64,000 nucleotides of DNA, from assembly GCF_029227915.1 (NCBI RefSeq), contig NC_079889.1, positions 6,450,001 to 6,514,000 on the forward strand. Reading direction: 5' to 3'. This document shows, piece by piece, positions 63,831 through 64,000 of the stretch (position 1 is its first letter; each line of letters starts with the position of its first letter). This stretch comes from Hydractinia symbiolongicarpus (lineage: Eukaryota > Cnidaria > Hydrozoa > Anthoathecata > Hydractiniidae). Under the pieces are notes generated by a model. That model saw only the letters and a program-made list of their open reading frames with translations, ran no database searches and was not told the origin of the DNA. A program made the position numbers and the translations under genes.

Positions 63831-64000
63831 ATGGCCTTTTGCAGTCTAATAAAGGCTTCACACGTAAATCGCGTGGTTTCACCTGCCTGCGCAGGTTACC
63901 ATTGGACTAGTTGTTCCAGTCTCAATGCGCTACAACGTCCAAAGTCATTTTCATTAGCGCCATCGCCTTAGAACGCTCTTAACTACATGCACAGTCCTAT
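63831..64000 (+). repeat. Partial satellite monomer at the right edge
   Basis: The last 170 bases are monomer positions 1-170, cut inside CCTATAAAGG. The array continues beyond the window. Confidence 0.97.

Larger units (their letters stand above)
1..64000 (+). repeat. Satellite DNA array, ~182 bp monomer, 351 complete copies
   Basis: Every stretch of the window is a variant of the same ~182 bp unit, all in one orientation, with no insertion of other sequence. Using ATGGCCTTTTGC as position 1, starts fall on an exact 182 bp grid in these runs: 48-7510, 7691-8965, 9139, 9319-11685, 11866-22058, 22239-31521, 31695-32969, 33150-36972, 37146-38784, 38958-42416, 42597-46419, 46600-48966, 49140-51324, 51498-52044, 52218-53674, 53832-54742, 54916-56008, 56189-56371, 56552-58008 and 58189-63831. 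Each break in the grid is a small deletion. Near-constant blocks are ATGGCCTTTTGCAGTC, CAATGCRCTACAACGT and ACGTGCACAGTCCTATAAAG. The blocks between them vary. The length and organisation fit a eukaryotic centromeric or pericentromeric satellite (family knowledge). The family itself is not recognised and chromosomal location is inference. Confidence 0.99.
61283..64000 (+). repeat. 2,366 bp (13-mer) periodicity running off the right edge
   Basis: 61283-61634 matches 63649-64000 at offset 2,366 with a few differences (CATTTGCC/CACTTGCC, GTCTTAATG/GTCTCAATG). Shared rare features are CTGCGAAGG, AAATCGCGTGG, GTCCAAAGTC, and CTACATGCAC. The 13-mer contains the 728 bp duplication. The second copy is cut by the window end, so its true length is not visible. 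Confidence 0.8.

Noticed and set aside
48-63849. More than a hundred open reading frames of 61-72 codons starting MAFCS..., one after another
   Set aside because: They begin at the ATG of the repeat and all end about 20 bases into the next monomer, because 182 is not a multiple of 3. Their variation follows the satellite haplotypes, with frequent non-conservative changes. They have no gene context and no recognisable domain.
1-64000. CRISPR array
   Set aside because: The repeats are contiguous 182 bp units with no unique spacers, and no cas-like genes are present.
1-64000. CENP-B box
   Set aside because: I looked for TTCG followed at the right spacing by A and CGGG, on both strands, and saw no match in the common monomer types. 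TTCG itself is rare in the array.
1-64000. tRNA-derived or 5S-derived repeat, or internal Pol III promoter
   Set aside because: No convincing A box or GGTTCGANNCC B box is present. GGTTACCATTGGAC resembles a B box only superficially.
1-64000. Telomeric or subtelomeric repeat
   Set aside because: No TTAGGG, TTAGG or TTTAGGG tracts occur anywhere in the window.
1-64000. A 91 bp half-monomer duplication
   Set aside because: The two halves of a monomer do not align beyond short chance matches. The only internal similarity is the 15 bp pair at 32 bp spacing.

Overview
The whole 64 kb window is one uninterrupted head-to-tail array of a ~182 bp tandem repeat (satellite DNA). I see no unique sequence, no credible protein-coding gene, no RNA gene and no transposable element. 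All monomers lie in the same orientation. Taking the A of the recurrent ATGGCCTTTTGC as monomer position 1, I can follow the register from position 48 to the end: 351 complete monomers plus partial monomers at both edges (1-47 and 63831-64000). The array therefore continues past both ends of the window. Total drift from a perfect 182 bp grid is 99 bases, fully explained by 1 bp, 2 bp and 8 bp deletions and one 24 bp deletion that I located individually.

An array of this kind points to a eukaryotic nuclear genome, in constitutive heterochromatin and plausibly a centromere or pericentromere: satellite monomers of about 150-210 bp are typical there. I do not recognise the family and cannot name the species. 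A hand-counted monomer is about 47% G+C and carries 9 CpG against about 9.6 expected, so CpG is not depleted. That is unlike heavily methylated vertebrate satellites and is weak support for an organism or locus with little germline CpG methylation.

The monomers fall into recurring haplotypes that differ mainly between monomer positions ~26 and ~150. They are arranged in several superimposed higher-order repeats rather than one regular unit. Layout: 1-1475, a 728 bp tetramer in two copies; 1504-3140, mixed monomers including two adjacent doublets; 3142-7509, a nested 728 bp and 1,820 bp duplication; 6727-11448, a 4.7 kb block copied again at 21275-25824; 13504-20230, a 3,094 bp (17-mer) duplication containing a 1,092 bp (6-mer) one; 25471-29110, a clean 1,820 bp (10-mer) tandem pair; 29105-31824, a block repeated at 34556-37275; 37237-41230, a 2,540 bp-offset duplication; 40513-48518, a 4,003 bp (22-mer) tandem pair; 48712-52738, 2,358 bp and 720 bp offset duplications; 52.8-64 kb, a more divergent stretch with private substitutions and indels plus 363, 728, 1,637 and 2,366 bp periodicities.

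The many short open reading frames of 61-97 codons starting at the monomer ATG are by-products of the repeat. Because 182 is not a multiple of 3, each frame runs into a stop about 20 bases into the next monomer. The content worth attention is the recombination history written in the array and a few short motifs repeated in most monomers. I found no evidence of a new gene-encoded system.
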